This document shows, in pieces, positions 1 to 9,832 of a DNA stretch of 64,000 bases. Every line of letters starts with the position of its first letter. Positions within the stretch are counted from its first letter, which is position 1. Source of the DNA: JAZGGS01 sp963749485 (GTDB lineage Bacteria; Bacteroidota; Ignavibacteria; Ignavibacteriales; Ignavibacteriaceae); contig CAVVMV010000004.1 in assembly GCA_963749485.1 (NCBI GenBank), positions 133,774-197,773 on the forward strand. Direction: 5' to 3'. Under the pieces are notes generated by a model. It was not told the origin of the DNA. It was given only the letters and a program-made list of their open reading frames with translations, and did no database searches. The translations under genes and the position numbers were made by a program.

Positions 1-515
1 GATCCTTGATCGAATAAAATTTTTATACCATTATTATTTATTAAAGATTTTAGCGAAGCAGTTTCTACAACAGGCAAAAAGGCATGTAACGATTGTTTCA
101 TTGCAGAGAGAAGAATCTTATTAAACCTTTCAATATTTTTTACTTTGCCAATAGTTCTTTTAGATTCGAATAGAATGAAGTTGGTTATACCAAGCTCAAC
201 ACATTTTTCAAGTGCATATTTTAGGCGATCAGGATTTTTTAATTTCGGAATGCAAAAGAAAATATTCTTCAGTTCATTTTTATATGAAATTGTTTCTAAA
301 ATTTTCCCATATAAACTATTCTTTTCAATTTTCTCAATCTTAGTTTGATAGATATTCCCTTCCCCATCGGTAATATAAATAACATCACTTATTGAGTTGC
401 GCATAACTTTACAGCAATGTTTAAATTCATCATCACCAAGAGTTATGTAACCATCAATAACATTCTTTTGTTGTGTGTAATATAATTCTATGTCTGATAG
501 CTGGAAATTTTTCAT
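1..515 (-). CDS. rsmE: Ribosomal RNA small subunit methyltransferase E, 3' part outside the window
   Basis: RsmE methylates N3 of U1498 in 16S rRNA using S-adenosylmethionine. Reading the minus strand from an ATG at 515 gives about 171 uninterrupted residues to the window edge. They include an early His followed by CCKVMRN (the family's HxxxVLR region), a DGEG turn, then KYALEKCVELGIT and ESKRT, and later AMKQSLHAFLP, which corresponds to the family's A..QS.R..LP segment. The family is usually about 240 residues, so the C-terminal part of the SPOUT methyltransferase domain with the SAM knot is missing here. It lies 11 bases downstream of the Omp85-like gene on the same strand. The identification rests on remembered family motifs. 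Confidence 0.85.
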   Translation of the reverse strand, partial: MKNFQLSDIELYYTQQKNVIDGYITLGDDEFKHCCKVMRNSISDVIYITDGEGNIYQTKIEKIEKNSLYGKILETISYKNELKNIFFCIPKLKNPDRLKYALEKCVELGITNFILFESKRTIGKVKNIERFNKILLSAMKQSLHAFLPVVETASLKSLINNNGIKILFDQG

Positions 516-526
516 AATCCTAAAAA

Positions 527-1862
527 TTAAAACGATGCTCCAAGATCAAATATCCATTCACTTTTACCATCTTCATTAAATGCCAACTCCAACCTCATTA
601 CAAAATATGGAAGGAACAAAACTGATAATCCTCCCCCATAACCTGTATCAAAGTTTTTAATGGAGAGCGGTTCACCCTGCAGCCGCGTAGTACCGGTATC
701 AACAAATAATTCTGAAATAAGAGCAACCCTGTAAGAAAGAAGTGACTTTGGAAGAAGCGGGATGAAGTAAAGGTTTATGCGCGTCTCATCAATAATAGGG
801 TAATTCAATTCAACAGAACCGGTGATTCTATCGTTACCTTCTCTTTCACTGCTATGAAAATATCCTCGTATTCTTTCTCCAAAACCCAGGTAAGAATAAT
901 CATAAAACGGAACAGTGCTGCCAGCCGTGTGGCGAATGGCAAACCGCCATTTAGCAGTTAGTTTGTTAAAGAATTTTCTGTATTCTCTAAAATCAAGATT
1001 GGCAACCCTGTAATTAATATTATTTATACCAAGACCTTTAAATTCATAATTAATAAATGCATAAATTCCGCTGGAAGGATAGTGCAGAAAGATCCCTTGT
1101 GTCGTAAGTGTAAAATGCACCAATCATTACGGTTCTGTCAATCCTGCTATCAGAAGCATTAACACCTTTTATAAAGAATGGAGTTTCAACGTAATCAAAG
1201 CCGGTTTTTAAAGCAAAACGATGGTATAACCCGAACCGCTTTCCGAAAGTAACCTGTCCAAAATAAATTTTTTGTTCAAAATTTTCACCACGAAGCTTTT
1301 CTGCAGCAGTGCTTTTATTAGTTGACTTACTAAATCCCAGGACGGTAAGAAGAAATAAGTCATGTTTATAAACAAGATTTGGATTTGTATAAGAAAAACT
1401 AAACGAGGGATCGTAACCGAGTGATACTACACCTTTTAACTTTTCATTCCTGCCGCGAAAATTTTTAAGTGAAACAGCAATTCCGTATGATATTTTTTCC
1501 CAGTCTTTATCCCTTAATGACAAAAAGGGAATGGGATATATATACCAGCTTTCTTCAACTTCGATGATTAATATATTTTTTTCTTCAACTTTAAAAGGTT
1601 TAAGTCTTACTTCATTAAAAATATCAAGACTGTAAATCCTTTCCCTGTTAAACGATGCAAGTTCGGGATTTAATGTGTCCCCTATCCCGAATGTAAGTTC
1701 TCTAAGGATAATAATTTCTTCTGTTAATTCGTTACCGGCAATCTTAATAGAATCTATTGCTACAGAGTAATTTCCCTCATAGTACAATGTATCTTCCTGC
1801 TGTGCGATTACTGGAAGATAAATTATTATAATTAAAAAAAATATTTTTAATGTATTGCTCAT
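527..1862 (-). CDS. Omp85/BamA-family outer-membrane protein, broken by a frameshift
   Basis: The N-terminal part (1862 down to about 1075) has a signal peptide (MSNTLKIFFLIIIIYLPVIA), then a POTRA-like segment (IAGNELTEEIIILRELTFGIGD) and the start of a beta-barrel. The C-terminal part (about 1123 to 527) continues the barrel with alternating aromatic strands and ends in a terminal Phe (FDLGASF), as outer-membrane barrels often do. The two halves are in different frames and join near 1075-1090 (YDTRDLS followed by PSSGIYAFINYEF). The total of about 440 residues is short for BamA and allows only one or two POTRA domains, so a TamA/Omp85-like surface antigen is more likely than the main BamA. 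The role in membrane-protein insertion or secretion is inferred. Confidence 0.75.
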
Positions 1863-2006
1863 TTACCAATCTAAAAGTTGAACATATTTTCAATGGCTAA
1901 CAATCGTGCCATTTACATTTTCAAAAAGAATAATGCTATTTATAAATGATGGTCAGGATAGAAGTAAAATACTCCCATCACGGATTTATTGAACGGTTTT
2001 ATTTAC

Positions 2007-4904
2007 TTACTCAGCCGGTTCATCAGCATATTCACTTACAGGAAGACATGCACAAACCAAATTTCTGTCACCGTAAGCGCTGTCTACTCTACCTACAGAC
2101 GGCCAGAATTTATTTTCCCTGGTGTATGGAAGCGGGTAAGCAGCTTTTTCCCTGGAATATGAATGATTCCAATCATCTGTAATAACAGATTGTAATGTGT
2201 GCGGTGCATTTTTAAGTACATTATCATCGGCATCTGCTTTACCTTCTTCAATTTCCTTTATTTCATTCCGGATAGAGATAAGTGCAGCGCAATACCTATC
2301 AATTTCTGATTTTGATTCGCTTTCAGTTGGCTCAATCATCAAAGTGCCGGCAACCGGGAAGGAAACAGTTGGTGCATGAAATCCATAATCCATTAATCTT
2401 TTTGCAATATCTTCTACTTCAACATTAGCAGTCTGTTTAAATTCTCTCATATCAAAAATCAACTCGTGGGCAACCCTGCCACTAATACTTGTGTAAAGCA
2501 CTTTATACACTGAACTTAGTTTTGCCATCATATAATTAGCACTAACAATTGCAGCTTTTGATGCATCGGTTAATCCTTTTGAACCCATTAGTTTTATGTA
2601 AGCATATGAAATTAAGAGAACATCTGCACTTCCCCAGGGAGCCGATGATACTGCTGTAATTGATTTTTCTGTACCAATATTAACAACAGGATTTCCTGGT
2701 AAAAAAGGTACTAAATGTTTTGCTACAGCGATTGGTCCTACACCGGGTCCACCGCCGCCATGAGGAATACAAAAAGTTTTGTGAAGATTAAGATGACAGA
2801 CATCTGCACCGATTATTGCCGGACTGGTTAATCCAACCTGGGCATTCATATTTGCTCCATCCATATAAACCTGTCCACCGTACTTGTGAACAGTTTCACA
2901 AATCTCCAAAACATTTTCTTCAAACACACCATGAGTTGAAGGGTAAGTTATCATAAGTGCAGCAAGTTCATTTTTGTTTGCTATAGCTTTCTCTTTAAGA
3001 TCATTTATATCGATATTACCATTTACATCACACTTTACTACAATCACTTTCATTCCTGCCATAACTGCGCTTGCAGGATTAGTTCCATGTGCGGATGAAG
3101 GAATTAAAACAATATTTCTTCCCCCTTCTCCTTTACTTCTAAGATATTCCTTTATTACCATCAATCCTGCAAACTCACCCTGTGCACCTGAATTTGGCTG
3201 AAGAGAAACTGCAGATAGTCCTGTAATTTCTGCAAGATCTGCTTCAAGTTCTTTAAAAATTTGTTTATAGCCCATTGTCTGATTTTCAGGAGCGAAAGGA
3301 TGAATATCACAAAACTCAGACCATGTAATTCCCAGCATTTCAGTTGCAGCATTTAATTTCATTGTACAGGAACCTAAAGGAGTCATCGAATGTGCAAGTG
3401 AAAGGTCCCGGTTCTCCAACATCTTCATATACCTGAGTAATTCAGTTTCAGAATGGTAAGAATTAAAAACAGGATGTGTTAAATAATTACTTTCCCGTTT
3501 CATAAAATCAAAATCATTATTATCAGCATCAACAATTAATTGGCTTATTAAATTATCATCAACAGTTTTTCCGGCAGCGGATGCAAATATTCCAATTAGT
3601 TCTTCTAAATCACTTCCTTCAGTTGCTTCATTAATAGTCACCCCTATTTTATCAGAATCGATATACCTGAGATTAATCATTTTACTTAGTGAATCAGCTT
3701 TAATTTTTGTAACAATTGCTTCATCTGTTTTAATAAGAAGAGTATCGAAATAATTTTTATTAACCTGCTTGTAACCTAATTTTTTTAATGCAAGATCAAG
3801 GATACAGGTAAAATTTCTAATTCGCTCGGCAATAGATTTTAAACCTTTTGGTCCATGATAAACTGCATACATACCTGCCATTATTGCAAGAAGAGCCTGC
3901 GCAGTGCATATATTACTGGTTGCTTTATCCCGCCGGATATGCTGCTCCCTGGTCTGCAAAGCCATTCGGTAAGCTTTATTTCCCTGCGCATCAACTGAAA
4001 CTCCAATAATCCTACCGGGAATATTTCTTTTATACTTTTCTTTTGTTGCAAAGTATGCTGCGTGTGGTCCACCGTAACCCATCGGTATTCCAAAGCGCTG
4101 TGAACTGCCAACAACGGCATCAGCTCCAAATTCACCAGGAGCTTTAAATAGTAACAAGCTAAGCAGATCAGCAGCAACAGTTTTAAATATATTTTTTGAA
4201 TCAGCTTTATTAAAAAGAGAAGAATAATCCCTTATCTCTCCGTTGCCTGCAGGATATTGCACAAGAAGACCAAACATATTATCGGTTAATTCAATCGTAA
4301 GAGGATTTCCAATTACAAGTTCAATTCCTAAAGGATTAGCTCTTGTTTTCAATACATCAAGCGTTTGCGGATAGCACTCATCTGAAACAAAAAATTGATT
4401 TGCTTCTTTTTTATCACGCGGACGAAGTGAATAAAACATTGACATTGCTTCAGCGGCAGCTGTGCCTTCATCTAATAATGAAGCATTGGCTAAATCCATT
4501 GCAGTAAGATCAGAGATAAGAGTTTGAAAATTTAACAAAGCTTCAAGTCTTCCCTGCGCAATCTCTGCCTGGTAAGGAGTGTACTGTGTATACCAACCCG
4601 GATTTTCTAATATGTTCCTTTGAATAACCGAAGGCAGTATCACCGGGTTATATCCCATCCCGATATAAGATTTAAATACTTTGTTCTTCGAAGCAGTTTT
4701 CTTCAATTGCCTTATAAACTGATGTTCGCTCAAAGCGGGATTAATTTTTAATTTTTTATCTAATCTTATATTGGCTGGTATTGTTTCGTCGATTAATGCA
4801 TCAATACTTTCTGCACCGCATTCTGCTCGCATTTGTTCTAAATCTTTATTGCGCGGACCAATATGCCTGTTAACAAACTCGTCGGGGTGTATTTTTGTTT
4901 TCAT
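2007..4904 (-). CDS. gcvP: Glycine dehydrogenase (decarboxylating), P-protein of the glycine cleavage system
   Basis: GcvP decarboxylates glycine with pyridoxal phosphate and passes the aminomethyl group to the lipoyl H-protein. The protein has 965 residues in a single chain, the size of the fused bacterial and mitochondrial form; many Firmicutes and archaea split it into two subunits. The start MKTKIHPDEFVNRHIGP matches the family N terminus (F..RHIGP). The PLP-lysine region HLNLHKTFCIPHGGGGPG is intact, followed by GPIAVAKHL. No gcvT or gcvH is next to it in this window, so the other subunits must be encoded elsewhere. The reading frame is clean over 2.9 kb, unlike many neighbours. Confidence 0.97.
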   Translation of the reverse strand: MKTKIHPDEFVNRHIGPRNKDLEQMRAECGAESIDALIDETIPANIRLDKKLKINPALSEHQFIRQLKKTASKNKVFKSYIGMGYNPVILPSVIQRNILENPGWYTQYTPYQAEIAQGRLEALLNFQTLISDLTAMDLANASLLDEGTAAAEAMSMFYSLRPRDKKEANQFFVSDECYPQTLDVLKTRANPLGIELVIGNPLTIELTDNMFGLLVQYPAGNGEIRDYSSLFNKADSKNIFKTVAADLLSLLLFKAPGEFGADAVVGSSQRFGIPMGYGGPHAAYFATKEKYKRNIPGRIIGVSVDAQGNKAYRMALQTREQHIRRDKATSNICTAQALLAIMAGMYAVYHGPKGLKSIAERIRNFTCILDLALKKLGYKQVNKNYFDTLLIKTDEAIVTKIKADSLSKMINLRYIDSDKIGVTINEATEGSDLEELIGIFASAAGKTVDDNLISQLIVDADNNDFDFMKRESNYLTHPVFNSYHSETELLRYMKMLENRDLSLAHSMTPLGSCTMKLNAATEMLGITWSEFCDIHPFAPENQTMGYKQIFKELEADLAEITGLSAVSLQPNSGAQGEFAGLMVIKEYLRSKGEGGRNIVLIPSSAHGTNPASAVMAGMKVIVVKCDVNGNIDINDLKEKAIANKNELAALMITYPSTHGVFEENVLEICETVHKYGGQVYMDGANMNAQVGLTSPAIIGADVCHLNLHKTFCIPHGGGGPGVGPIAVAKHLVPFLPGNPVVNIGTEKSITAVSSAPWGSADVLLISYAYIKLMGSKGLTDASKAAIVSANYMMAKLSSVYKVLYTSISGRVAHELIFDMREFKQTANVEVEDIAKRLMDYGFHAPTVSFPVAGTLMIEPTESESKSEIDRYCAALISIRNEIKEIEEGKADADDNVLKNAPHTLQSVITDDWNHSYSREKAAYPLPYTRENKFWPSVGRVDSAYGDRNLVCACLPVSEYADEPAE

Positions 4905-5049
4905 TTATTCTTTCAATAAAATTAATCTTACTACCAAATTAAATCGGTTCATTTACTAATAGTGAAAAATTTAATTGTCAAATTTAATTAATTATTCAAA
5001 ACTTATTCGTGCGGTAGGTTATTTTTAAGGTGGAAATATTCTTCTCTAA

Positions 5050-5841
5050 TTAATCAGAATTGACATTTATTGAACGGATTTTCTTTAAAGCGATCTTAGC
5101 AGCATTCTGCTCAGCGACCTTTTTGTTTTTCCCTTCACCTACACCTAACGTTTTAATGCCAATAAGAACTTCTACAGTAAATATTGTATCGTGCTGAGGT
5201 CCTTCTTCCTTAAGCACACGGTAGGTAGGCGCTTTTAGTTTACAACCCTGGGCATATTCTAAAAGCTGGCTTTTATAGTTTTCATCTATAAGGTATTCAC
5301 CATCACTCACTATCGGTTTAACCAGGAATTTAATTACAAACTTTGTACATGCTTTCATCCCTCTGTCTAAATAGATAGCTCCAATTAATGCTTCAACAGC
5401 GTCTGACACAATTGATTTGGAATTGTTAACCAGGGATTTCGATAAATTTCTTCCAACAAGAATAAAACTGTCCAGTTTAATTCTTTCTCCAACATCACCT
5501 AATGTGTTACGGTTAACAATTTTAGCCCTAACTTTTGTAAGAAAACCTTCTTCTTCGTAGGGAAATTTATTAAAAAGATAATCCGCAACAATCAAATTTA
5601 GGATGGCATCGCCTAAAAACTCCAGTCGCTCATTAGAAACCTCAAAGTCATCATTCTGTTCAAGGAAGGATCTGTGCACAAGTGCCTGAAGATAGTGGGA
5701 TTTATCAATAATCGGCTCACCGATTATATTTTCCAGTTCTCTGAATTTTTCAGGTGTAAATTTTTCCTTTATAGGGTCTGCAACAACTGGTGTGAATTTA
5801 AGTTTAATTTTCTTGAACAGTCTGGAAAAAATGTCAGCCAA
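5050..5841 (-). CDS. rnc: Ribonuclease III
   Basis: RNase III cleaves double-stranded RNA in rRNA precursors and structured mRNAs. The 263-residue protein has the catalytic signature NERLEFLGDAILNLIVADYL at about residues 70-90, the second acidic site DAVEALIGAIYLDRG, and a C-terminal double-stranded-RNA-binding domain (KSQLLEYAQ, then a GEGKNKKVAEQNAAKIAL helix). An extra basic N terminus of about 30 residues makes it longer than the E. coli enzyme. The start lies 2 bases after the fabF stop, so the two genes are probably translationally coupled. This fabF-rnc order is common in bacteria. Confidence 0.96.
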   Translation of the reverse strand: MADIFSRLFKKIKLKFTPVVADPIKEKFTPEKFRELENIIGEPIIDKSHYLQALVHRSFLEQNDDFEVSNERLEFLGDAILNLIVADYLFNKFPYEEEGFLTKVRAKIVNRNTLGDVGERIKLDSFILVGRNLSKSLVNNSKSIVSDAVEALIGAIYLDRGMKACTKFVIKFLVKPIVSDGEYLIDENYKSQLLEYAQGCKLKAPTYRVLKEEGPQHDTIFTVEVLIGIKTLGVGEGKNKKVAEQNAAKIALKKIRSINVNSD

Positions 5842-5843
5842 AG

Positions 5844-7091
5844 CTATCTCTTAAAACTTTTAAAAAGAATTGAAGCATTGTGTCCGCCAAATCCAAAAGT
5901 ATTACTAATAGCGTAATCAATCTCTTTTTTAGTAACTTTATTAGCACTGTAATTGAGGTCGCATTCCGGATCGGGATTGGTTAAGTTGATGGTAGGTGGA
6001 ATAGTATTATGTTCTAAAGCAAGTATGGTTGCTATTGCCTCAATAGCGCCGGCTGCTCCAAGCAGGTGCCCTGTCATCGATTTTGTTGATGATATAACCA
6101 TCTCATAAGCGTGGTCACCAAAAACTGTTTTGAAGGCTTTAGTTTCATTCAGATCATTAAGCGGGGTAGATGTTCCATGAGCATTTATATACCCAATTTT
6201 TTCAGGTGATACATCGGCATCTCTCAGCGCTTCTCGCATCGATCTAACTGCACCTTCTCCATTAGGCGCAGGTGCTGTAATATGATGCGCATCGGCGGTT
6301 AAACCAATACCTCCAATTTCAGCGTAGATTTTTGCACCCCTTTTCATCGCGTGTTCATATTCTTCGAGTATCAATGAACCTGCTCCTTCCGCCATAACAA
6401 AACCGTTCCTGTCAGCATCAAATGGTCTGGAAGCTTCTTTGTACCTATCGTTCCAGGTTGATATTGCCCTCATAGCGTTAAAACCAGCCATGGCAACTTC
6501 TGTGACAGCAGCTTCTGATCCACCACAAACCATCAGGTCAGCACTTCCTCTCTGAATTAAAAAGAATGCGTCGGAAATTGCGTGTGAAGATGTTGCACAA
6601 GCAGAGGTAGTTGCGTAGTTAGGTCCTTTCAATCCAAACTTAATTGAAATTTGCCCGGCGGCAATATCTGATATCATCATTGGTACAAAGAAGGGACTAA
6701 TTTTGTGGGGATCTTTGCTTTCGAAGTATTTCCAGTGTTGGTCTTGAAGGGTTTGCATTCCGCCAATTCCACTGCCATAGATAACACCAAAGCGTTCCAG
6801 AGAAATTTTATCCAGCTGCAATCCTGAATGTTCTATAGCCATCATTGAGGCTACAAGAGCATATTGAGCAAAAACATCAAGTCGTCTAATAGATTTTCGG
6901 TCTAAGTAGTCTTCAGCATGAAAATCATCAACTTGTGCAGCAAATTTAGTGTCGAAGTTCGAAGTATCGAACCGCGTAATTAATTCAGCACCACTTTTGC
7001 CTTCAAGTAATCCATTCCAGAAGTTTTCAAGACCAATTCCAATAGGAGTGATAGCTCCCATTCCTGTTATAACAACTCTTCGTTTACTCAT
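5844..7091 (-). CDS. fabF: Beta-ketoacyl-ACP synthase II
   Basis: FabF condenses malonyl-ACP with acyl-ACP in fatty-acid elongation. The catalytic triad is present: Cys in TTSACATSSHAI, His in AHGTSTPLND, and His in TGHLLGAAGAIE. The glycine-rich C terminus (ISNTFGFGGHNASI) is also there. I place the start at 7091 (MSKRRVVITGMG) because a GGAG ribosome-binding site sits just upstream. A longer reading from 7121 adds ten non-conserved residues. The protein is then about 415 residues, normal for the family. It is the last biosynthetic gene of the operon before rnc. Confidence 0.97.
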   Translation of the reverse strand: MSKRRVVITGMGAITPIGIGLENFWNGLLEGKSGAELITRFDTSNFDTKFAAQVDDFHAEDYLDRKSIRRLDVFAQYALVASMMAIEHSGLQLDKISLERFGVIYGSGIGGMQTLQDQHWKYFESKDPHKISPFFVPMMISDIAAGQISIKFGLKGPNYATTSACATSSHAISDAFFLIQRGSADLMVCGGSEAAVTEVAMAGFNAMRAISTWNDRYKEASRPFDADRNGFVMAEGAGSLILEEYEHAMKRGAKIYAEIGGIGLTADAHHITAPAPNGEGAVRSMREALRDADVSPEKIGYINAHGTSTPLNDLNETKAFKTVFGDHAYEMVISSTKSMTGHLLGAAGAIEAIATILALEHNTIPPTINLTNPDPECDLNYSANKVTKKEIDYAISNTFGFGGHNASILFKSFKR

Positions 7092-7171
7092 AAGTTTCTC
7101 CAAAAGCAGCAATTGGAGCAATCAGCAAAATAATGACTGGATCAGAAAAGTAAAATTCCCTGACCCGCATC

Positions 7172-7405
7172 TTAGCCAACTTTTTCCTGTAAATATTTAA
7201 TAGCGTCTCCAACTGTGCCAATTTTTTCAGCATCTTCATCAGGAATAGAAATCTGAAAGGCACTTTCAAAACCCATCACTAATTCAACTATATCTAAAGA
7301 ATCAGCTCCAAGGTCATTTGTAAAAGATGCTTCGGGAGTAATTTGAGAATCCTCAACTCCAAGTTTGTCCACAATTATTTCTTTTACTTTTGCTGCAACG
7401 TCCAT
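7172..7405 (-). CDS. acpP: Acyl carrier protein
   Basis: This is the carrier of growing acyl chains, 77 residues and strongly acidic. The 4'-phosphopantetheine attachment Ser lies in GADSLDIVELVM at about residue 37. Helix-I residues (VKEIIVDKLGVEDSQI) and the C-terminal helix (VGDAIKYLQEK) fit the family. It sits between fabG and fabF, the usual acpP position. An 80-base gap precedes fabF. Confidence 0.97.
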   Translation of the reverse strand: MDVAAKVKEIIVDKLGVEDSQITPEASFTNDLGADSLDIVELVMGFESAFQISIPDEDAEKIGTVGDAIKYLQEKVG

Positions 7406-7504
7406 TTTTATCTCCTGTTATTTTTAAGGAAGTTTATGTTAGTTAAATTCAATTTTTTATTTAGATTGTTCTAAATTTAACAAAAATGAGATTTATTAAA
7501 CAAA

Positions 7505-8260
7505 TTACATTGTCATTCCGCCATCAATAGCAATTACCTGTCCGGTAATATAATCAGCCATTGGGCTGCATAAAAATGCAACAACCTGCGCAATATCTTT
7601 AGGTAAACCCATCCTGCCAAGTGGAATTACTTTTAAAAGCGGTTCTTTTTGTGCATCGGTTAATTTATCAGTCATAGCAGTTTGAATAAAACCCGGAGCC
7701 ACAGCGTTAACATTTATATTACGCGAAGCAAGCTCTTTAGCCATAGCTTTGGTAAAACCAATTACCCCGGCTTTGGAAGCCACATAGTTAGATTGCCCTG
7801 CATTTCCAATTAAACCAACAACAGAGGCAATATTTACAATTTTGCCGGAGCGTTGTTTTATCATAGGTTTAATTGCCGCTTTTGTATAATTAAACACACT
7901 TTTAAGGTTGGCATTTATCACATCATCAAATTCTTTTTCGCTCATTCTTAAAAGAAGATTATCGCGGGTAATTCCTGCATTATTTATTAAGATGTCTACG
8001 CCACCAAGTTTTTCAACCGCAGCATCAATTGTTGCCTGGGCATCTTCCAATGATGAAGCATCTGCTTTAAAAGCGTGAATTTTTGTATCCGAATTACCAA
8101 TCTCCTTTTGGATTTCGGCAGCACACTCTTCCGGAGTATTAACAAATGCTATATCAGTTAACAGAATACCTGAACATTTTTCTGCAGCAAGCTGAGTAAC
8201 AATTGCTCTGCCGATTCCCCTTGAGCCCCCTGTTACTATAGCTTTTTTATTTGCCAGCAT
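7505..8260 (-). CDS. fabG: 3-oxoacyl-ACP reductase
   Basis: This short-chain dehydrogenase performs the NADPH-dependent first reduction in fatty-acid elongation. At 251 residues it shows the cofactor motif TGGSRGIGRA, the structural NNAG (LINNAGITRDN), the active-site Ser in NIASVVGLIGN, and YVASKAG with the catalytic Tyr/Lys. The C terminus (YITGQVIAIDGGMTM) is typical of FabG. The start overlaps the end of the preceding Cys-cluster gene by 14 bases, which suggests coupled translation. Confidence 0.96.
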   Translation of the reverse strand: MLANKKAIVTGGSRGIGRAIVTQLAAEKCSGILLTDIAFVNTPEECAAEIQKEIGNSDTKIHAFKADASSLEDAQATIDAAVEKLGGVDILINNAGITRDNLLLRMSEKEFDDVINANLKSVFNYTKAAIKPMIKQRSGKIVNIASVVGLIGNAGQSNYVASKAGVIGFTKAMAKELASRNINVNAVAPGFIQTAMTDKLTDAQKEPLLKVIPLGRMGLPKDIAQVVAFLCSPMADYITGQVIAIDGGMTM

Positions 8261-8867
8261 CCTGTTTTTCTCCTACCTGAATTTCTGTTAAATATTCATC
8301 CCTGTATTTTTCCAATTCAGCAAAATCGTTTTCACCCAAAAAATAGAGTAATTCTTCCTTGCAGGCATCAAAAATACTCTCGGTGTTTTCTGGTTCAACG
8401 TTACAAGTTTTTAACCTGTCAATATGCTCATCATCTATTGTTAAAGCGCCCTCGTAAATTGTAAGCGGAAACAATATACAATATAAGGGTTTATATTTCC
8501 ACTTGTGCTCATTTTCTAATATTGCAAGTTTTTGTAAGGCACACAATCCTTCTTTATCTAAAAGGGTACACTTACCATTTATAACTTCAGTTCCAACAGC
8601 TACACCTGATTCAAAATCTTCATCTTCTTCAGGCGGCTCAAACCATTTGGTTAAATCTTTACTTTGTGTTTCATCAAAAAACGGAAGAATTTTATCTTTA
8701 ATTTCAAGTATAGTATCGTGTTCCTTTAAATCTGTATAAACGCCATAATAACAGCACTCTCCGCTGCACTTACAACTAAATTTATACGTAAAGATTTTCG
8801 GATCAATAAAAAGTCCATTAACCTTCTTTGTAAAATTTTTAGTGAATTCGTTTTTTTCTTCTGCCAT
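8247..8867 (-). CDS. Cysteine-cluster protein (YkgJ/DUF3109-like), embedded in the fab operon
   Basis: The 206-residue protein starts with a dense Cys group (FSCKCSGECCYYG) and has further Cys residues in NGKCTLL, EGLCALQK, PLYCILFPL and LKTCNVEP. This arrangement is that of the YkgJ-like zinc/iron-chelating proteins and the Bacteroidota DUF3109 family, whose function is not established. Its ATG overlaps the fabD stop (TAATG) and its end overlaps fabG by 14 bases. It is therefore locked into the operon between two core fatty-acid enzymes. A metal-binding role is inferred from the Cys spacing. A link to lipid synthesis rests only on gene order. Confidence 0.7.
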   Translation of the reverse strand: MAEEKNEFTKNFTKKVNGLFIDPKIFTYKFSCKCSGECCYYGVYTDLKEHDTILEIKDKILPFFDETQSKDLTKWFEPPEEDEDFESGVAVGTEVINGKCTLLDKEGLCALQKLAILENEHKWKYKPLYCILFPLTIYEGALTIDDEHIDRLKTCNVEPENTESIFDACKEELLYFLGENDFAELEKYRDEYLTEIQVGEKQDAGK

Positions 8868-9782
8868 TAAAGGTATTTCTCCACATCAGTAAATTTATCA
8901 ATTCCGTATCTTTTCACATCCGGGTTGATTCTTTTTAACAATCCTTGCAGTACATTACCGGGACCAATTTCATAAAACTCATCAATGCCATCATTAATCA
9001 TGTTGATTAATTGTTTCTTCCCACCTAACTGGAGCAGTTACCTGTTCGAATAACAATTTTTTAATTTCTTCACTTGAGTTAACAGGTTTAGCAGAAACGT
9101 TTGCATAAACAGGAATTTTAGCATCATTAATTTTTGAATTATCAAGCGCAGTTAAAAGCTTACTTTTAGCAGATTCCATTAAAGGTGAATGAAACGCTGC
9201 GCTTACTACAAGTTCCTTTACAACTTTTGCTCCAGCTGTTTTACAAAGTTCCATCCCTTTTTTTACACCTGGAACAGAACCGGAAATAACTATCTGTCCT
9301 GGTGAATTAAAATTTGCACATTGTACAATTCCTTCTGCAGATGCCTCGCTGCAAAGATCTGTAACAGTTGCAGGTTGTAAACCTATGATAGCAGCCATGG
9401 TACCCGGATTTTGTACACCAGCTTCCTGCATTGCTACGCCCCTTGCCCTAACAAGTTTAACAGCATCATCAAGTTGAATAGCTCCTGCAGCAACAAGTGC
9501 TGAATATTCGCCTAAAGAATGTCCAGCAACAGCATCCGCATCTAATTTATTGATGATGGATGATATAACAACACTATGCAGAAAAATTGCTGGCTGAGTG
9601 TACTCAGTTTGCTTAAGTTCTTCAACAGGTCCGTTGAACATAATTTGCGAAAGAGTAAAACCGAGAGTATTATCTGCTTCATTAATAATATCTTTGGCAA
9701 CTGCAAAATTATCAAACAGATCTTTTGCCATACCAACATATTGCGAACCCTGACCCGGGAATAGAAAAGCTCTTTTACTCAT
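8867..9782 (-). CDS. fabD: Malonyl-CoA:ACP transacylase, frameshifted near the 3' end
   Basis: FabD loads malonyl groups onto ACP. The N terminus FLFPGQGSQYVGMAKDL and the nucleophile motif GHSLGEYSAL (catalytic Ser) are clear. The active-site His lies in AAFHSPLM, and a conserved Gln in FLHSVV/YTQPAIF. The first frame stops after VRWEETINQHD near 8994. A shift at about 9000 restores IDEFYEIGPGNVLQGLLKRI and a further 25 residues to a stop at 8867, matching the normal FabD C terminus. The rebuilt protein is about 304 residues. Its stop overlaps the next ATG (TAATG). Confidence 0.94.
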
Positions 9783-9832
9783 TTTATAGTTTAAATATTA
9801 ACCAGACTATTTTCATGAAATTAATGCTATTC

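Noticed and set aside
1895..1911. Sigma-54-like TGGCACG on the minus strand upstream of the Omp85-like gene
   Set aside because: The GC of the -12 box is 11 and not 10 bases from the GG, and the word is TTAGC and not TTGC. Spacing is strict for sigma-54, so I do not call it.
4960..5000. Direct repeat of AAATTTAATT between rnc and gcvP
   Set aside because: Two short AT-rich copies are expected by chance in such a composition, and there is no regular spacing or further copy.
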